NCBI GenBank assembly: GCA_046154185.1
Contig: JBJXGE010000043.1
Span: 1 to 64,000, forward strand
Source: JBJXGE01 sp046154185
GTDB lineage: Bacteria > Planctomycetota > UBA8108 > UBA1146 > JAJFFE01
Direction: 5' to 3'
DNA: 64,000 nucleotides
Position 1 is the first letter of the stretch. The number at the start of each line of letters is the position of its first letter. Below, piece after piece: positions 35,279 to 44,115 of the stretch. The notes beneath the pieces were generated by a model. It saw nothing but the letters and a program-made list of their open reading frames with translations. It had not been told where the DNA came from and made no database searches. The position numbers and the translations under genes are program-made.

Positions 35279-37348
35279 ATGGGTTTGGTAGATTCTGCGA
35301 CGAGCCTCGCCGGCGAACTCCTGGGCGATGCGCCCGCGCCTGCGAAGACCAAAGCGGACCAGCCCCCCGAGTTTCAACGCGGTGAGTCGTTGCGACCACC
35401 GCAGCAAGGCGGCGCCGCGGCGCCGCAGCTCGACAACGCCCACGATCAAACGCCGATTGACTTCATCCACTTCGGTCGCATGCATGCCGATGATGGCGCC
35501 GGCTTCGCGGGCGCCGAGATCGACGACTTGCAGGCCGAAGCGACGCTCGGCATCGACGCACTCTCGCGCAGCGCGATGTACCGCGCCGCGCTGCAGCGCG
35601 AGTCGCTCCTCCTCTACGAATTCATAGGTTCGCTCCAGACAATTCTCAAACAGTACAAGGACAGTCAGGGACCGCTCGGTGGTCTCGCCGGCGCGGCGAT
35701 GGACTTCTTGTCCAGCGACGCGCCCGGTGATGCGCCGCCAGATCCCGCGGAACTCGACCTCCATCGCGAAGATGTCGGCAAGGCCGGCGCGTTCACCAAC
35801 AAGGCGGAAGCGAGTTTCGTCGAGCTCCACACGACCGGGCGCGATTTGCATCTATACCGCGCGGACTACCGGCAATTCACGAGCAACTGCTATCAACACT
35901 ACGTCGAAAAAAAAGGTGACGGCGGCGGCCCCGGTGGCGCGCTCGGCAACCTGATGCCGGACATGGGATTCGTCTCGGACAAGATCAAGCTCGTGAGCGG
36001 CATTTTGTTCAAGGCCTTCGATATCTACTTGGCGATGTATCTCGCGGCGCAGAAGGAATACGAAGCGACGATCGAGGATGCCTCGTACCAACTTTCGCTG
36101 AGCGCGATCAAGGGCAACTGGCGACCGGTCTATCCGACGTGGTATCCGCAGCCGCCTGCGCCGACGCAACAGGCCTCAACGAAAGCCAAGTCAAAACCGA
36201 ACAATGCCGTCGAAAAGACGGTCGCGGATGCCAACGACAAAGCCGACGAAGTCGCGAAGTCCGTCAACGACACGGTCGCGGATGTGCGAGATTTTCTCGG
36301 CTTCGAGAAAGCGCCGCCCGCCGCTAACGGGTTGGCGCCGCTCGACCAGATCTTCGCCAGGCTGTTGCCACCCAGCCCCAAAGAGCTCGCTCGACCGAGC
36401 GTCGAGGGGATCTTTATCGCCGCGTTCAAAAAAGTGCTCGACGTTCCAGTGCCGGAGATCGTGATCACCGTCATCCGCGAAATCACGACGGCCAATATTG
36501 AGCTGTTGCGACGCGTCTACAAAGCCGTTCTGTATGGCCGCGGATCGGTGACGATCGATGCGGCGACGATGGCGCGCGCCGGGAGCGATGCGTTGGTCGC
36601 AAAAATGTTCGAGCTCGCGGCGCGATTGATTCCCGGCTTGGGGTTCCTCGGCGACGGCAAATCGCAGTTAGTGTCGCTACCAGGCATGGGACAACTCACT
36701 GGCAAGGAAGCCGAAAACTTCTTGTCGCGTTACGTCAAAGATGCGCTCGGCGGACCGCTCGGCAAGATCGCGGAGTTGTCATCCGCGGCGCTCGCGCCGA
36801 TTCTGGAGGAAGCGCGCAAGCAAGGCGGCGCGAACGGCTCGACGATGGAGCCGCTCCTCGGTCACCTGCCACTTGTGCTGACGCTGCAGTTTCGCAACAC
36901 GTTCTTTCCCCTCATCGATCTCGTGCTCAGCCTCGCGTTCGGCAAGACCGCGAGTCCGCTCAACTCAGCGCTCAATCCCGTCAAAGGATTCCTCGGCGAT
37001 CTCCACGGCGGCGCGAAGGGCGTCTACAAGGATGCCGATCAAACCTACGACGACGCGATGGCGAAGAAGAAGGACGTCGAGAATCACATCGACCACGCCG
37101 CGAAGCAGCTCTCTCAGGTCGACCTCGTCAAAGTCGCGAAAGACCCCGGAGCCTTCGCCGACAAACTCATGAATCCCGACGCAGTGCCCGGTGCCGGCGC
37201 CGAAGCCGGACCGCCGCCCCCGCCCCCACCGTTTCCGCCCGCGAGCCGCGTCGCGAAAAGTCGCGGCCTCCCCGTCACTGCCGCAGATCTCGACGAGGCG
37301 GAAAAGCAGCAGGGTGAGATGAAGATCAAGAGTCCGTCGGCTGTTTGA
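35279..37348 (+). CDS. Large unknown protein of the VgrG cassette, candidate effector
   Basis: I do not recognise any domain in this 689-residue protein. It lacks a signal peptide. It has long helical segments, two hydrophobic stretches (KLVSGILFKAFDIYLAMYLA near 240-260, PLVLTLQFRNTFFPLIDLVL near 530-550) that might insert in a membrane, and a Lys/Ala-rich coiled region near 300-335. A run of seven prolines followed by FPP stands about 40 residues from the end. The last position in a vgrG gene set and the lack of a secretion signal suggest a cargo or effector, possibly membrane-acting. No immunity gene follows directly: the next gene is convergent. An A8 tract lies near 35907. Confidence 0.7.
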   Translation: MGLVDSATSLAGELLGDAPAPAKTKADQPPEFQRGESLRPPQQGGAAAPQLDNAHDQTPIDFIHFGRMHADDGAGFAGAEIDDLQAEATLGIDALSRSAMYRAALQRESLLLYEFIGSLQTILKQYKDSQGPLGGLAGAAMDFLSSDAPGDAPPDPAELDLHREDVGKAGAFTNKAEASFVELHTTGRDLHLYRADYRQFTSNCYQHYVEKKGDGGGPGGALGNLMPDMGFVSDKIKLVSGILFKAFDIYLAMYLAAQKEYEATIEDASYQLSLSAIKGNWRPVYPTWYPQPPAPTQQASTKAKSKPNNAVEKTVADANDKADEVAKSVNDTVADVRDFLGFEKAPPAANGLAPLDQIFARLLPPSPKELARPSVEGIFIAAFKKVLDVPVPEIVITVIREITTANIELLRRVYKAVLYGRGSVTIDAATMARAGSDALVAKMFELAARLIPGLGFLGDGKSQLVSLPGMGQLTGKEAENFLSRYVKDALGGPLGKIAELSSAALAPILEEARKQGGANGSTMEPLLGHLPLVLTLQFRNTFFPLIDLVLSLAFGKTASPLNSALNPVKGFLGDLHGGAKGVYKDADQTYDDAMAKKKDVENHIDHAAKQLSQVDLVKVAKDPGAFADKLMNPDAVPGAGAEAGPPPPPPPFPPASRVAKSRGLPVTAADLDEAEKQQGEMKIKSPSAV

Positions 37349-37377
37349 GGCTGCGTCACTTTGCGTCGCGAAAAGCA

Positions 37378-39687
37378 TCAAGGCCGATCGGCGGCGAGCA
37401 CGACAGACTGCGATTCACCGTCTCGAATCGGCACGACTCGTCGCACGACCCGGCCGGAAGGCAGCGTCGTTTCCAACTCGCACGTCCCAGGCATCACCAA
37501 GATCGTTCCGAACGGTATACCGGTGCGCATCTCGTGGACTTCGATCGCAGTGCCAATCTCGTCGAAACTTCGAACCCGCACGGGATAACTCACGAGCGAG
37601 CGCGTCTTCTCGTCGACAACCGAGACAGAGAGGCGACCACCGCGGGGAATCGTCACAACGACCACTTCGTCCGCACGGCCGATTCGAAATGGCGTGAGGG
37701 GATAATCATGAAAGTTCACAAAACCGTGCGTTGCCTCGGCGGGCCAGATGAGCGAGTATTCGCCGGATTCGCTCGCTTGTTCTTCCTCAATTGATGTTCG
37801 TACTCCGTCAACAACGGCGTAGACGTGTGGACCGGGAAACTTGTCGACGGGCCCAAGCACCCGAATTCGTCGTTCGACTCCGCGGCGAAGCACGATTTCG
37901 ACTAAATCGTTATCGAGAACATCGAATTGCGTTTGAGGCAGGCAGTAAGACTCAGGAACTCCGGATCCGATCAGGAGGCGATACTTCCCGGCGCAGACCT
38001 CCGCGAAAAACTCCCCTTCGCCGTCAGTGGAGAACTCCAAGTCTTCGTCGGTCACCGTGTTGCGGAGCCAACCGGAAACTCCAGGAACGGGTCCTCCTTC
38101 TTCGACGAGAATACGTCCGCGGATACGGCGCATCGCGTAAGAAATCTCGATCTTCGTTTCGCCAGTTATCGTGGCGGCGACCCTTGCCAAAGCTGCATTG
38201 GGATCGTCAGGGTGAAAATCAAACGTGTAATACCCGGGGCCTGGAACTTGGAACTGAAACTCGCCTGCCGAATCGACATTGGTGAAAGCCAGGCCATGCT
38301 CCAGACGTGCAAGACCGGCACGAACCGGAACGCCATCATTGAGAACGCGCCCACGCACGGCGATCAAACTGGGCACTACGACGTCGACGACGACCGTGCC
38401 TCCCGCTTGAGCCCGAACACTCGTCTCGACGGCGGTGATCCCGCCCACACGAATCTTGATCCCGTGAACACCTGGTTGAAGGTCCTCGTATCGAAGCGTT
38501 TGCGGGCCGGATACATCGAGATCATCACCAAGCGGTTGAACTAGAACCACGTCGTTCGGAAACGTCTCTTCCAAGCACGCGATGTTGATGACGAGTGTCG
38601 CGAGCGGCTGAAGGGTGACTCGGTGGATCCCAGACGCGACTGCGTCTATAGGAACGGTTGAATGGTGGTTGCTCCATCCCTCGGCAACCACTTGAAGATC
38701 AGCCGTGGTACGACCCAGCGCTTGGGTAACGAAGCGGCCGCGGGAATCTGTCAGGCCGGAATCCACGATCCGTAGCGGCGCTCCGATTCTGGTTTCAATC
38801 GAGACTTCGGCGTCCGCGACTTCTGCGCCGTCACTGGCCTCGACAAGAATCGTGGTCACGCGCTCACGTGGCATGACTAACTCAATCTGCTGGAATTCAG
38901 CTGCGGTGAACGCGCCAAACGCATCGGGATGCGAAACAACACTGCCGCCACGCGATCGCGTTTCAGACGTGACCGTGTCTAGCTCTATGTCGGCAAAATC
39001 GCGCAGCTCCATCGCAGCATGCTCGATGATCTCTCCACGGTCTTCGCTCAGTGTCAGATGGAAGTTGTACGTATCGGCGGGAACACCTTCAATCGTCGCG
39101 ACGCCTCGCCTGACTCTCGACTCACCGAACAATGCGCGTTCTTCGCTGTCGAGGTAGAAGTAGAGTGGCGTGCCATCGGAAACAGAAAGCCCCAAGACTT
39201 TGATCGCAGCCTGGCGAACGAGTCGAAACTCGCTCGGGAAAGGCGTTTCCTCATCGAACAGGTATCGATACGGAGCCCAATTGACGGCAAGAATCGTCAT
39301 CTCGAAGGCATCGGGAAATTCATCGAGCACAAATCTTCCTGACGCATCGGTCACGTGCTGCCGCCTACCAGTGCAGCCAAACCTGAGCTCAACCACTGCT
39401 TCCGGAACCGGACTTCCATCGGCATCCAACACGACAGCAGAAGGCGCTATCGACGATTGGGGCTCTTCGACTTTCGTCGCGGATTCCGGGGTCGATGAAT
39501 CATCCGAGTCGATCGACTGCGGGTGTACTTCGCTCGGAGTGTTCGAAAGATGAACTTGCCTCATGACAGGCACTTCGGCCCGAGACGCATCAGGGGAAGG
39601 TCGCAAAGTTCGCGACCGATAGACCAAGAAGCTCGCACCAGCGAAGAGAAGTGCAAACGTCAGCCCGATAACAATCTGCCACTTCAT
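37378..39687 (-). CDS. Membrane-anchored protein with repeated carboxypeptidase-regulatory-like domains
   Basis: The 769-residue protein has an N-terminal membrane helix (about 3-22, WQIVIGLTFALLFAGASFLV), a Ser/Pro-rich linker to about 80, then six or more beta-sandwich units. Each is marked by a pattern such as VVLDADGSPVPEAVVELRFG, VRGRVLNDGVPVRAGLARLE or RGRILVEEGGPVPGVSGWLR, as in CarboxypepD_reg-like/SdrD-B domains. It most likely faces the outside as a structural or binding protein. ATG at 39687 follows GGAGG by 10 nt. It converges on the VgrG cassette, with 29 bp between stops. Confidence 0.75.
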   Translation of the reverse strand: MKWQIVIGLTFALLFAGASFLVYRSRTLRPSPDASRAEVPVMRQVHLSNTPSEVHPQSIDSDDSSTPESATKVEEPQSSIAPSAVVLDADGSPVPEAVVELRFGCTGRRQHVTDASGRFVLDEFPDAFEMTILAVNWAPYRYLFDEETPFPSEFRLVRQAAIKVLGLSVSDGTPLYFYLDSEERALFGESRVRRGVATIEGVPADTYNFHLTLSEDRGEIIEHAAMELRDFADIELDTVTSETRSRGGSVVSHPDAFGAFTAAEFQQIELVMPRERVTTILVEASDGAEVADAEVSIETRIGAPLRIVDSGLTDSRGRFVTQALGRTTADLQVVAEGWSNHHSTVPIDAVASGIHRVTLQPLATLVINIACLEETFPNDVVLVQPLGDDLDVSGPQTLRYEDLQPGVHGIKIRVGGITAVETSVRAQAGGTVVVDVVVPSLIAVRGRVLNDGVPVRAGLARLEHGLAFTNVDSAGEFQFQVPGPGYYTFDFHPDDPNAALARVAATITGETKIEISYAMRRIRGRILVEEGGPVPGVSGWLRNTVTDEDLEFSTDGEGEFFAEVCAGKYRLLIGSGVPESYCLPQTQFDVLDNDLVEIVLRRGVERRIRVLGPVDKFPGPHVYAVVDGVRTSIEEEQASESGEYSLIWPAEATHGFVNFHDYPLTPFRIGRADEVVVVTIPRGGRLSVSVVDEKTRSLVSYPVRVRSFDEIGTAIEVHEMRTGIPFGTILVMPGTCELETTLPSGRVVRRVVPIRDGESQSVVLAADRP

Positions 39688-39935
39688 CGCGAAATAGCCT
39701 CCGTACTTGAATCGTCCGCGCGTCTTGTTCAACGGCGGATCATAACGCACGCAGTCACGCAGTTTCCGGAGTCGTTCGCCTCTAAAGTCTCGGCCCGAAT
39801 CACAAACGTCCGGGCCCAAGCGAAGTCACAGAGGTTTCCGCCTAACTCTGCACCAACGCCAATGGCGGGCGGATCAGCGATGTGTTGAGAGCTATAAAGC
39901 CCAGCCATTAAGACACATGAGAACTTTTTTGCAAA

Positions 39936-39953
39936 TTAGGAATTGATTCCTAA
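39936..39953. promoter_or_regulatory. 18-bp palindrome within the promoter of the DUF4143 ATPase gene
   Basis: The sequence TTAGGAATTGATTCCTAA is a perfect inverted repeat of 8-bp arms about a TG centre. It falls in the 16-bp spacer between a candidate -35 TTGCAA (39929-39934) and -10 TAAACT (39951-39956). Transcription would then start close to the ATG at 39963, and no Shine-Dalgarno sequence is visible, so the mRNA may be leaderless. A repressor site is the natural reading. Confidence 0.6.
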
Positions 39954-39962
39954 ACTGTCAGA

Positions 39963-41117
39963 ATGATTCTTCGTGAGATTTCTGGGGTCCTTGCGGCCCG
40001 GCTCAAGACGAACCCGGCGGTCGCGCTCCTCGGTCCACGGCAGTGCGGAAAGACCACGCTCGCCCGCTCACTCGCTGAGCAATATTTCGATCTGGAGCAA
40101 GACGCCGATCGACTGAAGCTCGACGTGCAATGGGACGCCCTCTGCCGCTCCAAGAAACTCGTCGTCCTCGACGAGATTCAAGCGCACCCGGAAGTCATGC
40201 CGCGGCTCCGCGGCGCCATCGATGCCGACCGACGCCGGAACGGTCGCTTCCTTCTGCTCGGCTCCGTGGCGCCGGCCATCATGCATCAGGTCTCTGAGTC
40301 GCTCGCTGGACGACTCGCGTTGCTCGAGCTCAACCCAATCTCCGTGTTAGAGGTCGGCGTCGAGCGGCTCGATGATCTTTGGCTGCGCGGCGGGTTTCCC
40401 GATGGCGGAGTGCTCGACGCGTCGCACTTCCCCAGATGGCAACTCGACTATCTCGATCTGCTGACACAGCGCGACCTTCCCACTTGGGGACTGCCTTCGC
40501 GGCCGCAGACGACACAGCGACTGTTGAAGATGCTCGCGGCGATACACGGTCAGCTTTGGAACGCTTCGCAACTTGGGAAGAGCTTGGGAATCAACTACGC
40601 GACCGTCAACAGCTACCTCGAATATCTGCAAGGCGCGTACATGATTCGCATGTTGCCGCCGTTTCACGCCAACTTGCGCAAGCGTGTGGTCAAAAGTCCG
40701 AAATGCTATTGGCGAGATTCCGGACTCTTGCACGCGATGATCGGCATCCAGAGCCAGGAGCAGTTGCTCTCACAGCCTATCGTGGGGCTCAGCTGGGAGA
40801 GCTTTGTGATCGAACAGCTCCTCACGCGGCTTCGCCAACTCGACGTCTTGTTCAACGCATACTTCTTCCGCACGAACGACCAATACGAGATCGATTTGGT
40901 TCTCGAGATTCACGGCAAGCTCTGGGCGATCGAGATCAAGCTCACGAGTAACCCAACACGCACGGACCTCGCGGCTTTGAACAAGACCGCGGACCTGATC
41001 GACGCGACGCACCGAATCCTCGTGTCGCGCACATCCGAGGAGGTGAGCGCCGACCGAGTGTCATCGCTTTCACTCACCGGAACGCTGGAACTCATGGAAA
41101 AGACACTCGTTTCGTAG
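39963..41117 (+). CDS. AAA ATPase with C-terminal DUF4143 domain
   Basis: The 384-residue protein has the P-loop GPRQCGKTT (24-32), Walker B LVVLDEIQ (66-73) and sensor region LLLGSVAPA. The DUF4143 region starts around residue 190 and ends with the nuclease-like motif YEIDLVLEIHGKLWAIEIKL. Such ATPases are widespread, often transferred between genomes, and of unknown exact function. It is a lone gene with a low-GC promoter and a palindromic operator, unlike its neighbours, which would fit acquisition by transfer. Confidence 0.93.
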   Translation: MILREISGVLAARLKTNPAVALLGPRQCGKTTLARSLAEQYFDLEQDADRLKLDVQWDALCRSKKLVVLDEIQAHPEVMPRLRGAIDADRRRNGRFLLLGSVAPAIMHQVSESLAGRLALLELNPISVLEVGVERLDDLWLRGGFPDGGVLDASHFPRWQLDYLDLLTQRDLPTWGLPSRPQTTQRLLKMLAAIHGQLWNASQLGKSLGINYATVNSYLEYLQGAYMIRMLPPFHANLRKRVVKSPKCYWRDSGLLHAMIGIQSQEQLLSQPIVGLSWESFVIEQLLTRLRQLDVLFNAYFFRTNDQYEIDLVLEIHGKLWAIEIKLTSNPTRTDLAALNKTADLIDATHRILVSRTSEEVSADRVSSLSLTGTLELMEKTLVS

Positions 41118-41319
41118 GAGCGTGCGCCTCGGCTGTCGGTAGGCGCTTCGGCGTGTGGCGCGCGCAACTCACTGTCGCCTCACGCGGCCGAGCTTCTCAA
41201 TCTCAACCATCCGTTCGGCCGAGCGGTTGCTCCAGCCCCCACCCTTCGATATGCTTTTTTTGGCTTTTCCCGTTCCCACAAAGTCTCCGATACACGCTCC
41301 AACCGAAAGAGAGGATCTC

Positions 41320-42126
41320 ATGCGAAGCTTGCAGATGATGTTCCCGCTCTTGCTGCTCTCTGCGACCTTGCACGCGCAGCTATTTGTGCCCGCTGACCTT
41401 CAACTCGTCGCCGGCAGCGAATTGTTGAGCGGTTGCGCTCAGCCGTCGCCGTGCGACTGCCTCGTGATTCAGGTCGGCAATGTGACCGGCACCTTTCACC
41501 TCACGCCGCTGCTTCCGCCGCTCCTCCCGATTGTCGATTTCGCGGTTGAGAACATCGACTGGACGGTGTCGAGCCCGAGCGGCGGTATTGATCCGGTGCC
41601 GAGCGCCATCACCGGGGCTGGGTTCTATCTCTTCAACATCACCGATAACACTCACAGCATGGACCTCGAGCTCGAATTCGACGGCGTGCCACGCAGTTTC
41701 ACGAGTGGCGGATTCGTCCCCGCTGGTGGACCGCTCCTCGGAAACGGCGTCGTTATCTACGTGTACGACATGATCGACACCTGCATGTACGACGGAATCG
41801 CGATCCACGCCAGCGTGATCGACCCTCCGCAGCGTTTTCGGCGTGCCGATTGCAATCTGGATGGCGCCTACGACATCGCGGATGCCATCGACATGCTCAC
41901 CCGACTGTTTAGCCCGCTCACCGTTTTGCCGCTCTGCCGCGACGCATGCGACGCAAACGACGATGGCGCGTTCGACATTGCCGACCCCATCTTCGCGCTG
42001 AGCAACTTGTTTGGCGCCGGTGCGAATCCGCCGGCCCCGTTCCCCGGCTGCGGCATCGACCCGACCGCGGACACGCTCGGATGCTCTGAGTACCCGCTTT
42101 GCCCAGACACGGTCGGGAGCCCATAG
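41320..42126 (+). CDS. Secreted protein with dockerin-like C-terminal tail
   Basis: The 268-residue protein has a signal peptide (MRSLQMMFPLLLLSATLHAQ) and a beta-rich domain of about 150 residues with four cysteines, no known family. The tail has two EF-hand-like repeats, RADCNLDGAYDIADAIDMLT and DANDDGAFDIADPIFALSNL. It closes with FPGCGIDPTADTLGC and a Cys-Pro pair, the most complete form of this tail in the window. ATG at 41320 follows AGAGAGGA; starts further upstream give no signal peptide. It is a single gene with a hairpin terminator candidate behind it. Confidence 0.83.
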   Translation: MRSLQMMFPLLLLSATLHAQLFVPADLQLVAGSELLSGCAQPSPCDCLVIQVGNVTGTFHLTPLLPPLLPIVDFAVENIDWTVSSPSGGIDPVPSAITGAGFYLFNITDNTHSMDLELEFDGVPRSFTSGGFVPAGGPLLGNGVVIYVYDMIDTCMYDGIAIHASVIDPPQRFRRADCNLDGAYDIADAIDMLTRLFSPLTVLPLCRDACDANDDGAFDIADPIFALSNLFGAGANPPAPFPGCGIDPTADTLGCSEYPLCPDTVGSP

Positions 42127-42168
42127 CATCCCGAGCGTCGCGGTCTCAGCACTCCTTCGGTGGCCGAT

Positions 42169-42204
42169 CGAGCCCGACCCTCGCCTTCGCGGGGATCGGG
42201 CTCG
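42169..42204 (+). terminator. Candidate intrinsic terminator after the dockerin-tailed gene
   Basis: CGAGCCCGA (42169-42177) pairs perfectly with TCGGGCTCG (42196-42204), with more pairing possible inside (CCC/GGG). Only TTCATT follows, so the U-tract is poor; it could also serve the convergent gene ending at 42288. Confidence 0.5.
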
Positions 42205-42287
42205 TTCATTGTGGCTTCTGGCGTCCCATCGAAGTGCGCTGACCTCGCCGACGATTCGCAAACGATGAAGATTCCGTTGGCGACTCA

Positions 42288-42668
42288 TCAAGCGGTTCGG
42301 AAGGCCAAAACCGTGGGCATCGAATCCTGGTCGACATAGAAATGCCCTTCGAAATGCTCGATGTGTAAATGGCCGTCGATCCTGAGTTCAGCTGCGAATC
42401 CCGCGACATTGCTTGCGAATATTTCCATCCACTCTTTCGCACCGGACACGACGACATCTCTTGTTGTCGGATCGAAAACGATTCGCACTTTCTGAAGTGC
42501 ATTTCTTTCGATGACCAACGCTCTCGCCCACTCGTCATAGTACGGCGGCGGTGCTGGAGGCACGGCCAGGCAGTACCGATCCGTGTCACCTCGAAGCCTG
42601 GTTGCGAATTCCAGAAAATCATTCCTCGAGCCGGAAAACTCCAGGTTTTTCAGCCGGTGTCCTAGCAA
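42288..42668 (-). CDS. Imm32-like immunity protein
   Basis: The 126-residue protein has the layout I associate with immunity protein family Imm32: LKNLEFSGSRNDFLEFATRL at the start, a second copy of the same fold element at DVVVSGAKEWMEIFASNVAG, and a histidine-rich end, HLHIEHFEGHFYVDQDSMP. Imm32 proteins are usually linked to polymorphic toxin systems. The start TTG (42668) overlaps the end of a 26-codon frame that begins in the upstream direct repeat. No toxin lies next to it. Family assignment is from memory of the motif and is moderate. Confidence 0.6.
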   Translation of the reverse strand: MLGHRLKNLEFSGSRNDFLEFATRLRGDTDRYCLAVPPAPPPYYDEWARALVIERNALQKVRIVFDPTTRDVVVSGAKEWMEIFASNVAGFAAELRIDGHLHIEHFEGHFYVDQDSMPTVLAFRTA

Positions 42669-42709
42669 ACTTCCAGCACGTCGGTGTTCTCCTTACGGCG
42701 TGGCCGCAC

Positions 42710-42810
42710 GGAATCCGCGGTCTCCAAAATCACTCGTCTCACGTCCTACGCTTCAGACTTCCCCGAAGCATCGTCCTGTCCCTCAGTCATAGACCTCCCG
42801 CCCGACTCGA
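42710..42810. repeat. 101-bp direct repeat, copy 1
   Basis: This stretch is about 87% identical to 45144-45244 at a constant offset of 2434 bp, for example both contain CTCGTCTCACGTCCTACGCT and CGAAGCATCGTCCTGTCCCT. It lies between the third paralogue gene (stop at 42813) and the Imm32-like gene. Confidence 0.88.
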
Positions 42811-42812
42811 AC

Positions 42813-43406
42813 TCAGTGACTTCCCCCATCGTCGGTATGGAGAAACGCCATGACGTGCGCGGCTACAAGGGCCAAGCCTGTGAAAACAAGCGCCGGGACC
42901 CAGAAATGCGCTGCAGGAGCGGCGTCGCGCACGAGTCGCCTGGCGGGAATCCAGCACGCAAGCGATACAGCTACACCCATGAGCGCGGCGCCAAGAAGCC
43001 AAAGTCGAGTGTTCGGAATCGAAAGAAATTGCACAAACCCGACACCGCCATTCGCGGCCTCGGGTTGATCGCTGTAGCTGTCCGCGTCGACTCCGAATCC
43101 TCCTGGCTTGTCGTCACGACCGAGTGAGTACGCGACCGGTCGATCCTCCCTGAACATCACCCGATACGCGCGCCCCCAATGATCTGTCACTCCCGCTCCG
43201 CCGAGCGCCTCCTCCATCGACACCGGGTTCCTTCCTGTCTGTTTCACGAATAGTTCGATGAGAATTCGCGCATCCCGCAGGCGGTCATAGGTTCCGTACG
43301 TCAGCGCGCTACCGGATGTGTCCCACACAACGACAACTTCCGTCGCGAAAGTTGCGACTCCGGCCGCGATGCACAGCGCCATTATTCTGAGATTCGTTCG
43401 CTTCAT
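42813..43406 (-). CDS. GspG-like membrane protein, paralogue 1 of 3
   Basis: This 197-residue protein has an N-terminal membrane helix (about 7-28), a soluble loop with VAYSLGRDDKPGGFGVDADS, and two C-terminal helices (RLWLLGAALMGVAVSLACWI; FWVPALVFTGLALVAAHVM). The loop motif resembles the C-terminal calcium-binding end of type II pseudopilin GspG. There is no prepilin cleavage site, however, and the extra two helices are foreign to pilins. Function is unknown. It follows paralogue 2 by 3 bp. Confidence 0.75.
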   Translation of the reverse strand: MKRTNLRIMALCIAAGVATFATEVVVVWDTSGSALTYGTYDRLRDARILIELFVKQTGRNPVSMEEALGGAGVTDHWGRAYRVMFREDRPVAYSLGRDDKPGGFGVDADSYSDQPEAANGGVGFVQFLSIPNTRLWLLGAALMGVAVSLACWIPARRLVRDAAPAAHFWVPALVFTGLALVAAHVMAFLHTDDGGSH

Positions 43407-43409
43407 GTT

Positions 43410-44012
43410 TCAGTGATGATTCCCAACTGCGTGCAAGAAAGCCATAAGGAGCGCAGCCCCAACCGCCAAACCTGAGAAAATCGCGGCAGTCTTCCAGACA
43501 TGTTGACGAGTCGCCTCACCGCGCGCGTGTTTTCGCGCGGAAATCCAGCAAGAGAGTGAGACACACACAGCGACCACGGCGGCAGCAACAAACCACGATC
43601 GTGCGCGAGGGAGAAACAGAAACTGCGCGAACGTCACGTCACCGGAGGCCGTCGGTCGAAGATCTCCATAGAAATCGGCATCGACCCCGATCCCTCCCGG
43701 CTGGTTGTCGCGCCCGAGCGAGTATGCAACGCGGCGATTCTCGTCCCGCGTGAACTGATACAAGTGTCCCCATCGATCGATCCACGCTCGCCCCCCGAAA
43801 TATCCATCCAGCAAATTGGGGTCGGACCCCGATTGCTCGACGTAGTGGTCAAAAGCCTTTTGCACGTTCATTGCCTCGAGAGAACGTGGGCGCTTGCCGT
43901 AGTACGCGAAATTATTGCCAAACGTCCCCCACACCACGACGACCTCCGTCGCGAAAGTCGCGACGCCGGCCGCGATGCACAGCGCCAGTACTCGAATCTT
44001 GGCCCGTTTCAC
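43410..44012 (-). CDS. GspG-like membrane protein, paralogue 2 of 3
   Basis: The 200-residue protein has the same layout as its neighbours. It opens MKRAKIRVLALCIAAGVATF, nearly the same as paralogue 1, then has EVVVVWGTFGN, the loop VAYSLGRDNQPGGIGVDADF, and two C-terminal helices. A longer stretch around residues 40-65 (SLEAMNVQKAFDHYVEQSGS) is specific to this copy. It starts 103 bp after paralogue 3 on the same strand. Confidence 0.75.
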   Translation of the reverse strand: MKRAKIRVLALCIAAGVATFATEVVVVWGTFGNNFAYYGKRPRSLEAMNVQKAFDHYVEQSGSDPNLLDGYFGGRAWIDRWGHLYQFTRDENRRVAYSLGRDNQPGGIGVDADFYGDLRPTASGDVTFAQFLFLPRARSWFVAAAVVAVCVSLSCWISARKHARGEATRQHVWKTAAIFSGLAVGAALLMAFLHAVGNHH

Positions 44013-44115
44013 GACGTACCATCCAAATTCAACAACTTCGGGTCAAAGCTACTTCAAAGAGCGCCCTCAATCGCGCGGCTGCCAAGCGATGAGCAGATTC
44101 ACACTGGCCACACCT

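Noticed and set aside
32064..37348. Complete type VI secretion system
   Set aside because: Only the spike and associated genes are present; no sheath, Hcp, ClpV, baseplate or membrane complex genes are in the window.
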